Source: Bacteroidota bacterium
GTDB lineage: Bacteria > Bacteroidota > Ignavibacteria > SZUA-365
DNA: 24,804 bases
NCBI GenBank assembly: GCA_018224345.1
Contig: JAGTUW010000147.1
Coordinates: 1-24,804 of the forward strand
Direction of reading: 5' to 3'
In this document: piece by piece, positions 1-7,229 of the stretch
Layout: each line of letters starts with the position of its first letter
Position numbering within the stretch: the first letter of the stretch is position 1
Notes under the pieces: generated by a model
What the model was told of the DNA's origin: nothing
Seen by the model: the letters and a program-made list of their open reading frames with translations, nothing else
Databases searched by the model: none
Position numbers and translations under genes: made by a program

Positions 1-2
1 CA

Positions 3-1178
3 CAACTGTGCACCGAACCCGCCGCCGAGGGCTTGATAGAACTGCATGGCGAGGTGCGTCCCAACATGCCGTTCATCACAGCCATGCTGAGTGCGGGTAT
101 CACGCGTCCCATGGCCGACACGATTCGGAAGCATCTCGACCATGTGGATTTCAATTTCCGTGCCTGTCGTCCCGGTCAGTCATTCACCGCACAGATTGAT
201 TCCTCGGGTTTCTTGCACGCCTTCCGCTACAATGCAAGCCGTCTGCGCAGTTACTGGATACTGCCGGACGAGGAAGGCGCACTGTACGCACGCACATGGG
301 AGACACCGGTCGAGCGGGAGCTGCGGTCCATCGAAGGCCATATACGCAGTTCGGTATACAATACCATCCGCGGAATGGGCGAAACTCCGGAGCTCGTCGA
401 AAATTACGCGGATGTTCTCGGCTACGATATTGATTTCATCTTTGACCCCCGTGTCGGCGACCGCTTCCGTATTCTCGTCGAGCGTCACATGCTGGATGGA
501 GAAATCGTCGGATACGGTCCGATATTCGCGGCGGAGTACGATGGCGAAATCACCGGTCGCGTCATCGGCTACCGCTTCGATCTGAGCGGGAGCGACAGCA
601 CGGGATATTTCGCACCGGATGGCGAGAATCTGCAGAAGGCCTTCAAACGTGCACCACTGAGCATCCTGCGCGTCACCAGCGGTTTCGGAATGCGTACCCA
701 CCCGATTTCCGGAAAGCGGAAAATGCATACCGGGATCGACTACGCCGCACCGACAGGAACACCTGTCTGGGCAGTGGGTTCCGGAACGGTGACGTTCACA
801 GGATGGAAGGGCGGCTACGGAAACACCATCGAGATCCGCCATTCCGGCAGTGTGGTGACTCGATACGGACATCTTTCGAAAATATATGTCAAACGCGGGC
901 AGGGAGTGCGCCAGCAGCAGACAATCGGGGCCGTCGGCAGTACAGGGTACTCCACTGGTCCCCATCTGCATTTCGAATACCTCGTCAACGGGGTCTATAC
1001 ACCACCGCGCCGCGTGAAAAACCCCTCCCTGAAACGCCTCCCGGAAGAGCGCATGCCTGCATTCGAGCAACACATGGCCCGCATTGACAGCCTCTGGCAG
1101 GCCACCCCACGCTTCGTCGGGCGGGCAGCCCGCAATGCCGTCGCTGCTGCGGAGAGTCCCGCCGCAACACGCTCCTGA
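3..1178 (+). CDS. M23 family metallopeptidase (murein endopeptidase), 5' truncated
   Basis: Partial gene. The frame is open to the left edge (it reads through from base 3), so the true start is probably outside the window; the TTG at 33 is only the first possible internal start. The C-terminal half is a Peptidase_M23 (LytM) domain. The first zinc motif H-x3-D (HTGID) lies near 726-740 and the HLHFEY motif near 963-980, with the usual GSTGYSTGPHLH context. The preceding region (PRVGDRFRILVE, about 450-483) resembles the OapA/Csd3-type N-terminal domain that precedes M23 domains in MepM-like enzymes. By family, it would cleave peptide cross-links in peptidoglycan in the periplasm. The protein ends with an Ala/Arg-rich tail. 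A short perfect hairpin (1183-1197) follows the stop but has no T tract. Family call is secure; exact cross-link specificity is unknown. Confidence 0.9.
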   Translation, partial: QLCTEPAAEGLIELHGEVRPNMPFITAMLSAGITRPMADTIRKHLDHVDFNFRACRPGQSFTAQIDSSGFLHAFRYNASRLRSYWILPDEEGALYARTWETPVERELRSIEGHIRSSVYNTIRGMGETPELVENYADVLGYDIDFIFDPRVGDRFRILVERHMLDGEIVGYGPIFAAEYDGEITGRVIGYRFDLSGSDSTGYFAPDGENLQKAFKRAPLSILRVTSGFGMRTHPISGKRKMHTGIDYAAPTGTPVWAVGSGTVTFTGWKGGYGNTIEIRHSGSVVTRYGHLSKIYVKRGQGVRQQQTIGAVGSTGYSTGPHLHFEYLVNGVYTPPRRVKNPSLKRLPEERMPAFEQHMARIDSLWQATPRFVGRAARNAVAAAESPAATRS

Positions 1179-1270
1179 TCATCTTTCCGCCGGAAAGCCA
1201 CGCACAAATTCCTTCATCCCGGGATATCAAAAAAGCCGCCCGGGAAGTCGTCACCAGCAAAAAAGAAAAA

Positions 1271-1675
1271 GTGACTGAGAAAACTGATGCGGGCGAGCCG
1301 ATGTCGGCTGCCCTGCCCGGGAGCGGATCGATCTTGCATGTATGCATTACCCGCGGGAGTAATACACGCCTCCGTGTTGACGCAGCAGATTTCGAAGACC
1401 TGGATGTTGCGAGCATCGAAAGAAACAGAAATGAGATTCCCGCTGGATTGAATGTGAACAAGGACTATCTCGAAGGGTATCTCAGCGCCCGCTACAGTGA
1501 GCAGGTGGACTTTGACCCCGATTCGCCGGCAAATCAGTGGCGCGCTGCGATGGGATTGAACAAACAGGGGAAGATTCAATCTTCCGCTACGATGTTTGCG
1601 AACAAGTACCCCTGGAAGGATGCGCTGAATCTCTTCGGTAATCTGAACGGCCTCGGCGCACAGATGCCGCGTTGA
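1271..1675 (+). CDS. Hypothetical protein (134 aa, orphan ORF)
   Basis: I do not recognise this protein. It starts at GTG 1271, with ATG 1301 as an alternative; neither has a convincing Shine-Dalgarno. There is no signal peptide or membrane segment. The C-terminal half is the more protein-like part: mixed hydrophobic and charged residues, a Trp-containing helix (ANQWRAAMGLN), and GC-rich third codon positions like those of the neighbours. The N-terminal 40 residues are less convincing and may be non-coding. The stop lies about 50 bp before a strong intrinsic terminator (1725-1751), consistent with the end of a transcribed unit. It could be a genuine small gene or the 3' remnant of a longer one. 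Minus-strand ORFs over the same bases look worse. Confidence 0.5.
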   Translation: MTEKTDAGEPMSAALPGSGSILHVCITRGSNTRLRVDAADFEDLDVASIERNRNEIPAGLNVNKDYLEGYLSARYSEQVDFDPDSPANQWRAAMGLNKQGKIQSSATMFANKYPWKDALNLFGNLNGLGAQMPR

Positions 1676-1724
1676 TCAGCGTCCTGGTCCAGGTAGGCCT
1701 GTCATAACAGTACGATACCATTTG

Positions 1725-1751
1725 ATCGCCGGGTCTCCGGCGATTTTTTTT
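1725..1751 (+). terminator. Intrinsic terminator after the 1271-1675 ORF
   Basis: Perfect 8-bp stem ATCGCCGG / CCGGCGAT (1725-1732 and 1737-1744) with a GTCT tetraloop, immediately followed by a run of eight T (1744-1751). This is textbook Rho-independent geometry on the plus strand. It separates the upstream genes from the S9 peptidase, whose promoter begins only 14 bp downstream. Confidence 0.88.
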
Positions 1752-1764
1752 CGCCCGGAGAACT

Positions 1765-1796
1765 TTTGTGCACTTCGCGGAATAGTGATACTTTTT
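1765..1796 (+). promoter_or_regulatory. Candidate Bacteroidota-type promoter (-33 TTTG, -7 TACTTTTT)
   Basis: TTTG at 1765-1768, a 20-bp spacer, then TACTTTTT at 1789-1796, which fits the Bacteroidota consensus TTTG-N19/20-TAnnTTTG at all but one position. The predicted transcript would start near 1803. That places the most distal GTG (1766) upstream of the transcript and supports a start at 1811 or 1847 for the S9 peptidase. The site sits directly behind a terminator. It is an inference from sequence only. Confidence 0.5.
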
Positions 1797-1846
1797 TCTG
1801 TCGCTTCGCGATGTCACATATTCACCACAGTACCGCTTCCTGCCAG

Positions 1847-3778
1847 ATGAAATACTTCCTTGCTCTCCTCATATTCATTTGCACGCTTCCCGGCGGCGCC
1901 CAGGTCCTGCCGGGTGACAACCTCGAAGTCTCGGGCATACCCCCCATTCCCATGCATGTTGTCGAACGCACGAAACAATACCAGGATGTACGTTCCGCCA
2001 GCTGTCTCGGCTGGGACAGGGACGGAGGCATGTACATCGCAACACGCTTCGCCAACACCACGCAGGTACATCATGTCGCCGCTCCCGGCGCGGCGCGGAG
2101 ACAACTCACCTTCTTCGACGAGCCGGTGTCCGGTGCATCACCCGACCCGCGACCGGCTAGATCCGGCTTCGTCTTTTCACGGGATGTCGGAGGAGGTGAA
2201 TTCTACCAGCTTTTTTATTTCGACAGAACATCCGGCCACAGCAGACTGCTGACCGACGGCGAAAGCCGCAATACCGGACGAAGATGGTCGAATGATGGTT
2301 CCGCCATAGCCTTTTCTTCGAATCGGCGGAACGGAAAAGACATGGACGTATGGATTCTGCCTCCTGACGCGCCTGAAGAAGCGCGCCGGCTGACGGAACG
2401 GGAAGGGTCATGGAGCGCGCGGGAATGGTCGCCTGACGACAAGCGCATGGTCGTCACACGCTACATCTCCGCCAATGAATCACGCCCGTACCTCCTCACA
2501 TTGGAGACCGGAGAAATGGTGCCCTTGTATGAGAAAGACCGGCCTGTGTCTTATGGCGGCTTCGAGTGGACACCAGATGGACGAACCCTCTTCTACACTT
2601 CGGATGAGAGTGACGAATTCCGTCAGTTGCATGCCTATGAGGTCGCGACAGGCCGAAGACTCTGCATCACTCCCGCACTGCAATGGAATATCGAGGGGCT
2701 CTCGCTTTCCGATGACGGACGCCACCTGGCGTACACGACGAATGAACATGGTCTGAGCGTCCTGCATCTGTTCCGTCTGCCCGATTATGTGCCTGTGCGA
2801 CACGACCCGCTCCCTACCGGTCGCATCGGCGGACTCCGCTTCAGTCCGGACGGTACGCAACTTGCTCTGAATATCAATACGGTGGACAGTCCCACCGATG
2901 TCTGGACCATCGATCCCGGATCGGGCACACTCGAACAATGGACATTCAGCGAGGTCGGCGGTCTCAACACCGAACACTTCGTCACACCCAGGCTCATCCA
3001 CTACCCGACGTTCGATCTGGAGGACGACGGTTCTCAACGTATGATTCCCGCCTTCGTCTTCCTGCCGGACAATGCAACGGGCCCGGTTCCGGTCATCATC
3101 AGTATTCACGGCGGTCCGGAAGGACAATCCCGGCCGGGCTTTTCCTCGACTATTCATTATTGGGTACAGGAACTCGGCTGCGCCGTCATTCTGCCGAATG
3201 TCCGCGGCTCCTCCGGCTACGGAAAAACCTGGCTCGCTCTCGACAACGCGTACAATCGCGAGCATTCCGTCCGTGATATCGGCGCACTGCTTGACTGGAT
3301 CGACGCAGAAAAGGCACTCGACGGACAACGGGTCGCCGTCTTCGGCGGATCCTACGGCGGGTACATGGTGCTGGCTTCACTTGTCCACTACCCCGAACGC
3401 ATCGCCTGCGGCGTCAATATCGTGGGAATCTCCAACTTCGTCACGTTTCTGGAGCACACGCAGGACTACCGGAGGGATCTGCGACGGGCCGAGTACGGTG
3501 ATGAGCGGGATGCAGAAATGCGGGCGTTTCTCACAAGCATATCACCGCTGACCAACGCGCACCGCATTCGTGCCCCTCTGTTCGTTGCGCAGGGAGAAAA
3601 CGATCCGCGGGTGCCTGCAAGCGAGGCACGGCAGATTGTCCGTGCCGTCGAGCAGCAGGATATTCCGGTCTGGACGATGTTCGCAAGTGACGAAGGACAC
3701 GGCTTCGCAAAAAAAGCAAATCGTGATTATTTTACCTGGGCGACAATCCTCTTTTTCGAGCAGTATCTGCTCCGATAG
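1847..3778 (+). CDS. S9 family prolyl oligopeptidase-type peptidase, secreted
   Basis: Serine peptidase of the prolyl oligopeptidase family (DPP/acylaminoacyl-peptidase-like), expected to release di- or oligopeptides in the periplasm or outside the cell. I chose ATG 1847 because it opens a clean signal peptide (MKYFLALLIFICTLPGGAQ); ATG 1811 is an alternative. Residues about 50-390 form a beta-propeller with TolB/PD40-type blades (repeated SPDG.., W(S/T)PDG.., SDDG.. turns). The alpha/beta-hydrolase domain occupies about 400-643. Catalytic residues are visible: Ser502 in GGSYGGYM, Asp586 in NDPRV, His618 in EGHGF; the oxyanion-region motif HGGPEGQ is also present. Length (643 aa) is normal. 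It stands alone between a terminator and a small gene. Substrate cannot be deduced. Confidence 0.93.
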   Translation: MKYFLALLIFICTLPGGAQVLPGDNLEVSGIPPIPMHVVERTKQYQDVRSASCLGWDRDGGMYIATRFANTTQVHHVAAPGAARRQLTFFDEPVSGASPDPRPARSGFVFSRDVGGGEFYQLFYFDRTSGHSRLLTDGESRNTGRRWSNDGSAIAFSSNRRNGKDMDVWILPPDAPEEARRLTEREGSWSAREWSPDDKRMVVTRYISANESRPYLLTLETGEMVPLYEKDRPVSYGGFEWTPDGRTLFYTSDESDEFRQLHAYEVATGRRLCITPALQWNIEGLSLSDDGRHLAYTTNEHGLSVLHLFRLPDYVPVRHDPLPTGRIGGLRFSPDGTQLALNINTVDSPTDVWTIDPGSGTLEQWTFSEVGGLNTEHFVTPRLIHYPTFDLEDDGSQRMIPAFVFLPDNATGPVPVIISIHGGPEGQSRPGFSSTIHYWVQELGCAVILPNVRGSSGYGKTWLALDNAYNREHSVRDIGALLDWIDAEKALDGQRVAVFGGSYGGYMVLASLVHYPERIACGVNIVGISNFVTFLEHTQDYRRDLRRAEYGDERDAEMRAFLTSISPLTNAHRIRAPLFVAQGENDPRVPASEARQIVRAVEQQDIPVWTMFASDEGHGFAKKANRDYFTWATILFFEQYLLR

Positions 3779-3799
3779 CTTTCCGGCGTAACAACACTT

Positions 3800-3819
3800 C
3801 TCCGGTACGGATACCGGAG
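3800..3819 (+). other. Strong hairpin downstream of the S9 peptidase
   Basis: Perfect 8-bp inverted repeat CTCCGGTA / TACCGGAG with a CGGA loop, 22 bp after the S9 stop and 40 bp before the next start codon. There is no T tract, so it is either a weak terminator, an RNA-stabilising structure, or a leader element of the following small gene. Confidence 0.45.
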
Positions 3820-3859
3820 CGCGGCCAACAAAGTATCCTGCTGATCAACGGGAACCATC

Positions 3860-4228
3860 ATGGAAGATATGAACGCACATCTCATTGCCGTGCAACGTGT
3901 CATCACCACACAATTCGACCTCGACACGGACAGTAGCGAGGCGGTAGTGATATCGGATATATCGACATTGCGCGACACCCTTGCCGAGCGGATCACATAC
4001 CTTCTCAGACACGATACCGAACGCCTGATGCATATTCTCTACCGTGTCGATGTGGAGGAACAGGTTGTGCAGGAGACCTTCCGCGCACATGCCCCACCCG
4101 TGTTGCCCGTCGCCCTGGCTGATCTCATCATCGAGCGACAGTTAGCCAAAGCAGCTACGCATGCACGCTACCGCAACAGCTCACCGGGAGATGATCTGAC
4201 GGGGAGGAACAAGGACGCACATTCCTGA
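3860..4228 (+). CDS. Small conserved helical protein of Bacteroidota type (122 aa)
   Basis: Function unknown. Residues about 38-102 (TLRDTLAERITYLL through LIIERQLAKA) are predicted helical and follow a pattern I recall from small uncharacterised Bacteroidota proteins: a helix, then LYRVDVEE, then a spacer, then LADLIIERQL. The first ~35 residues (acidic, TDSSEAVV) and last ~20 (Ser/Asp/Arg-rich) look like variable extensions. There is no signal peptide or membrane segment, so it is probably cytosolic. ATG 3860 is chosen; the upstream Shine-Dalgarno is weak (CGGGAACC). Family resemblance is from memory and was not searched. Confidence 0.72.
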   Translation: MEDMNAHLIAVQRVITTQFDLDTDSSEAVVISDISTLRDTLAERITYLLRHDTERLMHILYRVDVEEQVVQETFRAHAPPVLPVALADLIIERQLAKAATHARYRNSSPGDDLTGRNKDAHS

Positions 4229-4321
4229 ATGCACATGCAGACCATACGCATCCATGCATTGTAGTGCGATCGTATGGGATTCGGGTGGAAATAAACGCAC
4301 GGTTGTCCCGTCATGACAGAA

Positions 4322-4349
4322 CATGCCCCTGTCTGCACGCAGGGGCGTG
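4322..4349. terminator. Hairpin between convergent genes, possible bidirectional terminator
   Basis: Ten-pair stem (4322-4331 with 4340-4349, one G-T pair) around the GCCCCTG / CAGGGGC core, with an 8-base loop. It lies between the stop of the plus-strand small gene (4228) and the stop of the minus-strand PDZ gene (4378), where a shared terminator is expected. Neither side has a clear T tract, so the terminator role is inferred from position and stem strength. Confidence 0.5.
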
Positions 4350-4377
4350 GCATATGAGAATTGTCTGATAACGCTGA

Positions 4378-5457
4378 CTACAGTTTCCGGTGACGAATTT
4401 CCACAGCATCGACATCCACGTCGATGTCCTCACGCAATGAATCGAAATGTTCGCGGAGACGTTCTCCCAGCCCTTCAAGTTCGATTTTTTTTCCGTCGAG
4501 AATGATACGCACACGTCGTACAGCATCATCGATTTCACTCATATCGATATCGATGCCCATATCCTCGAAATCGTCGAGTTCTTCCATTCGATCACCATTG
4601 AATTTGTAGTGAAGCACGCGCGGGAGCATATCCCCGAGCATATCGAAAGCAGAGTCATACCCAGCTGCGTTTCGTGCCTCCACCGCCGTCAGTTCCAGCG
4701 TCATCTCATTGCCCTTCCGGATGATTGCGACAGGAATTTTCTCACCCGCGTCGAAGGCACCGAGAACACTCCTCATGTCCCTGACATTCTCAATGGTCTT
4801 CTTCCCCGCATGAATGATAACATCACCCGCCTGGAAGCCCGCCTTGTCGGCCTCACTCTGTTCCTTCACCGCTTTGACGAGCACGCCCTTCCCATCGGGA
4901 ACATTAAAATACCCGGCAAGCTGCGATCCCAATGTCTCCAGGCGCAATCCATGGTTTCCGCCACTGGATGAGAAGCCGGGGGTTGTGATGATCGGGGGAC
5001 GCACCGAACGGGGAATACGAATACGCTTGTGCAGAGCGAGCGGGCGCTCTTTCGCTGCGCCCAATACCACTTCAACGGTCTCCTGCTTTCCTCCTCGCAG
5101 CAACGTCATCGTGGCACGGTCACCTTCCGTCATCATTTCAAGCGCGTTGATCAAATCGCGACTTCGATCGATCGTACTATTATTGAATGTGAGCAGACGA
5201 TCGCCCGCCTTTATTCCGGCATGTTCGGCTGGACTCCCGCTGACGACTTCCTCTACATACACTCCTTCCGCCTGTGCGTTCTCATCAGTCGATCTGCTGC
5301 TCTTTCGAAAACTTGTGATGCGCACCCCCAGCCAGGCACCCGGTTCCTCCTGTGCCAGCGCAGGCAGTTCCTTCATGACCGCTGCATGAGCATCAGCACT
5401 CCCCGGAATTGTCAGCAAGAGCAGGAGCGGCAGAACATATATGCACGATGGTTTCAT
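4378..5457 (-). CDS. Secreted protein with two PDZ domains, no protease domain
   Basis: 359 aa from ATG 5457, which is preceded at 6 bp by AAGGAG and opens a signal peptide (MKPSCIYVLPLLLLLTIPGS); a longer open frame to 5544 is non-coding leader. PDZ1 covers about 40-150 (AWLGVRI, then VVSGSPAEHAGIKAGDRLL). PDZ2 covers about 180-275 (LGSQLAGYFNVPDGKGVLV, then ADKAGFQAGDVIIHAG). Both match the HtrA/DegP-type PDZ fold. The C-terminal ~80 residues are strongly acidic then basic (DDFEDMGIDIDMSEIDD ... RHRKL). No trypsin-like or other catalytic domain is present, so it is likely a periplasmic peptide-binding or scaffold protein. It is divergent from the TonB receptor remnant. Confidence 0.85.
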   Translation of the reverse strand: MKPSCIYVLPLLLLLTIPGSADAHAAVMKELPALAQEEPGAWLGVRITSFRKSSRSTDENAQAEGVYVEEVVSGSPAEHAGIKAGDRLLTFNNSTIDRSRDLINALEMMTEGDRATMTLLRGGKQETVEVVLGAAKERPLALHKRIRIPRSVRPPIITTPGFSSSGGNHGLRLETLGSQLAGYFNVPDGKGVLVKAVKEQSEADKAGFQAGDVIIHAGKKTIENVRDMRSVLGAFDAGEKIPVAIIRKGNEMTLELTAVEARNAAGYDSAFDMLGDMLPRVLHYKFNGDRMEELDDFEDMGIDIDMSEIDDAVRRVRIILDGKKIELEGLGERLREHFDSLREDIDVDVDAVEIRHRKL

Positions 5458-5463
5458 GGCGGT

Positions 5464-5469
5464 CTCCTT
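5464..5469 (-). promoter_or_regulatory. Shine-Dalgarno AAGGAG fixing the PDZ-protein start
   Basis: Read on the minus strand, AAGGAG is followed by GACCGCC and ATG at 5457. Spacing of 6 bases and the signal peptide that follows identify the start and exclude the 29-codon N-terminal extension. Confidence 0.75.
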
Positions 5470-5524
5470 GAGTCTGTGAAACATGTTCGAAATACACAAT
5501 CCGTTAGACGAACATTCTATCTGA

Positions 5525-5954
5525 ATGTTCCATTCAGCGAGCACATCGTCTCACCTGCTTCCCGGCCCTTTCGCAGTCTTACTGTTCATCTTTATCAGCG
5601 GCGGCGCGTTGGCCCAGGAGACCGGCACCATCCGAGGCAAGGTGACGGATATTGAATGCTGCATTGACGTATCAGGACAGTCGCACGACGTTCGGGGTAT
5701 CCTTCAACTATTCAAGTCCGTATCTCGACCCGAATATGCTTGACCTCACCCCCGGCCTGGAACGGTATTACGATGCTGTCACCTACCTCGATGTCAACGC
5801 CTCGTTTGCCATCACCTCACAGCTCCGTATCTTTCTGGAGGCAAACAACCTGCTGAACCAGCCCCTGCGCTTCTATGCGGGTGACAGCAGCAGAACAGCC
5901 CAGGCGGAGTTTTACAACCGCCGCTTCACGGCAGGAATCAAATTTGACCTTTAA
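5525..5954 (+). pseudogene. Collapsed TonB-dependent receptor (large internal deletion plus frameshift)
   Basis: The first part (5525 to about 5648) encodes a signal peptide ending ALAQ and then ETGTIRGKVTD, the characteristic opening of a CarboxypepD_reg-like domain of a Bacteroidota TonB-dependent receptor. From about 5652 a different frame encodes LNAALTYQDSRTTFGVSFNY, then ANNLLNQPLRFY, then FTAGIKFDL, the typical last ~100 residues of a TonB receptor barrel including the terminal aromatic/hydrophobic strand. The plug and most of the barrel, on the order of 2 kb by family length, are missing, and the two parts are out of frame. The stop (5954) is 20 bp before the phytase ATG, an arrangement typical of receptor-phytase operons. 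The recognisable remains suggest a fairly recent loss; an assembly collapse is the alternative. Confidence 0.82.
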
Positions 5955-5974
5955 CAGAAGAAGGACGACAGATA

Positions 5975-7087
5975 ATGAAAAAACGAACACTTGGCCTGCT
6001 GCTGCTTGCAACGGTGTTGTTTGTCGCCTGCGGCGGCCGGGAACAGGGTGATGATTCCCGCACGGAAGAGAGCCCGCGCTTTCCCGTTGTCGAGGAAGTA
6101 TACATGACGGAACGCAATGAAGAAGACAATGTAGACTCCCCTGCCATCTGGCACGGCGAAGCGGGAGATCACTGGATCATCGTGACCTGCAAATCCACTG
6201 ACCGGCTATTGGTCCATGATGCAGTGACCGGAGAACTCGTCCGCGCTGTCGGTGTCAGCGGCAGCGGTCCGGGACAGTTTTCCCGTCCCAATGGCATCGC
6301 CGTCGTTGATGATCTCGCCATTGTAGTCGAACGCGACAATCACCGACTGCAGGTGTTCCGGTTGCCGGAGTGGACTGTCCTCGGCAGTTTCGGCGAGACG
6401 GACCTGGTCAAACCCTACGGCATCGCGTTGCGGCGCGACGCTGCAACGTACATACTCTACGTGACAGATAATTACGAAATGCCGGACGGAAGCATTCCTC
6501 CCCCCGGGCAACTCGGCGAGCGCGTCAAGGTCTTTCAGTTGAGTGTGGAAGAAAATACGGTTACCGGCAGTCTGCTGCATGCCTTCGGCGCAACAACGGG
6601 CAATGGTGTTCTGCAGCTCGTCGAATCAATCTGTGTCGACACGCTGCACAATCGCTTACTGATCGCCGATGAATACAACAAAAACAATGACATCAAGATT
6701 TACGATCTTGACGGTGCATTCACCGGCGAGATCCTTGGTAGCGACGTGTTCAGATATGAACCGGAAGGGGTCGTCCTGTTCACATGTCCCGACGGAAGCG
6801 GATATTACATCTGCACCGATCAGGACATGGCCGACAACACCTTCCACATCTTCGACAGAGTCACACTCGCACATATCGGAGCGTTCCAGGCCGCAGTCAC
6901 AGCAAACACCGATGGCATTGCCATAACGCAGCGTTCCTTCGCCGGCTTCGACGAAGGCATATTCGTGGCGGTACACAATGACGGGAATGTCGGGACATTC
7001 GACTGGCGTACGATTGCCGACGCCCTGGCGCTGAAACACCGTTGTATCGACGAGACGGATTCAATAGCCGATGACCTGACACCCTGA
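5975..7087 (+). CDS. Beta-propeller phytase-like lipoprotein
   Basis: 370 aa. ATG 5975 follows an AGGA 10 bases upstream. Lipoprotein signal: MKKRTLGLLLLATVLFVAC with Cys19 as lipidation site. The rest is a six-bladed propeller with the sequence landmarks of beta-propeller phytases: DSPAIW (54-59, family DDPAIW), KSTDRLLVHD, VERDNHRLQVF, a YEPEGV segment, YYICTDQDMADNTFHIFDR, and TDGIAITQRSF ... GIFVAVHNDG near the C-terminus. By family, such enzymes are Ca2+-dependent and release phosphate from myo-inositol hexakisphosphate. Some family acidic positions differ (Ser55 for Asp), so activity should not be assumed. It lies 20 bp behind the remnant of a TonB receptor, which was probably its uptake partner. 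Confidence 0.8.
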   Translation: MKKRTLGLLLLATVLFVACGGREQGDDSRTEESPRFPVVEEVYMTERNEEDNVDSPAIWHGEAGDHWIIVTCKSTDRLLVHDAVTGELVRAVGVSGSGPGQFSRPNGIAVVDDLAIVVERDNHRLQVFRLPEWTVLGSFGETDLVKPYGIALRRDAATYILYVTDNYEMPDGSIPPPGQLGERVKVFQLSVEENTVTGSLLHAFGATTGNGVLQLVESICVDTLHNRLLIADEYNKNNDIKIYDLDGAFTGEILGSDVFRYEPEGVVLFTCPDGSGYYICTDQDMADNTFHIFDRVTLAHIGAFQAAVTANTDGIAITQRSFAGFDEGIFVAVHNDGNVGTFDWRTIADALALKHRCIDETDSIADDLTP

Positions 7088-7130
7088 ACTGCGGCCTCTT
7101 TCGAAGCGCCATACCGAAGCAGCTCACAAT

Positions 7131-7170
7131 AATGACGACGGGCGGGCCTGCTCCGCCCTTCGTCATTTCT
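7131..7170 (+). terminator. Terminator after the phytase gene
   Basis: Long stem: AATGACGA pairs with TCGTCATT (7131-7138 / 7160-7167), one C/T mismatch, then GGGCGG pairs with CCGCCC (7140-7145 / 7153-7158), loop of 7. A short T-rich stretch (TTTCT) follows. It lies 44 bp after the phytase stop. Confidence 0.75.
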
Positions 7171-7199
7171 GTATCGGTGTGATTTTTCCCGTATATTTC
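7166..7199 (+). promoter_or_regulatory. Candidate promoter of the MscS-family gene
   Basis: TTTCTG (7166-7171), 20-bp spacer, TATATTTC (7192-7199). The second element matches TAnnTTTG in all but the last base. The predicted transcript starts near 7206, consistent with translation from ATG 7230 rather than from the upstream GTG 7179. The element overlaps the tail of the preceding terminator. Confidence 0.38.
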
Positions 7200-7229
7200 C
7201 TCCACGTAATACCAGAGCCGATTCATCTT

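Noticed and set aside
180..1073. 297-codon minus-strand open frame within the M23 gene
   Set aside because: Cys/His-rich shadow of the M23 peptidase, which has catalytic motifs on the plus strand.
1183..1197. Terminator after the M23 gene
   Set aside because: CTTTCC/GGAAAG is a perfect but short stem with a 3-base loop and no T tract.
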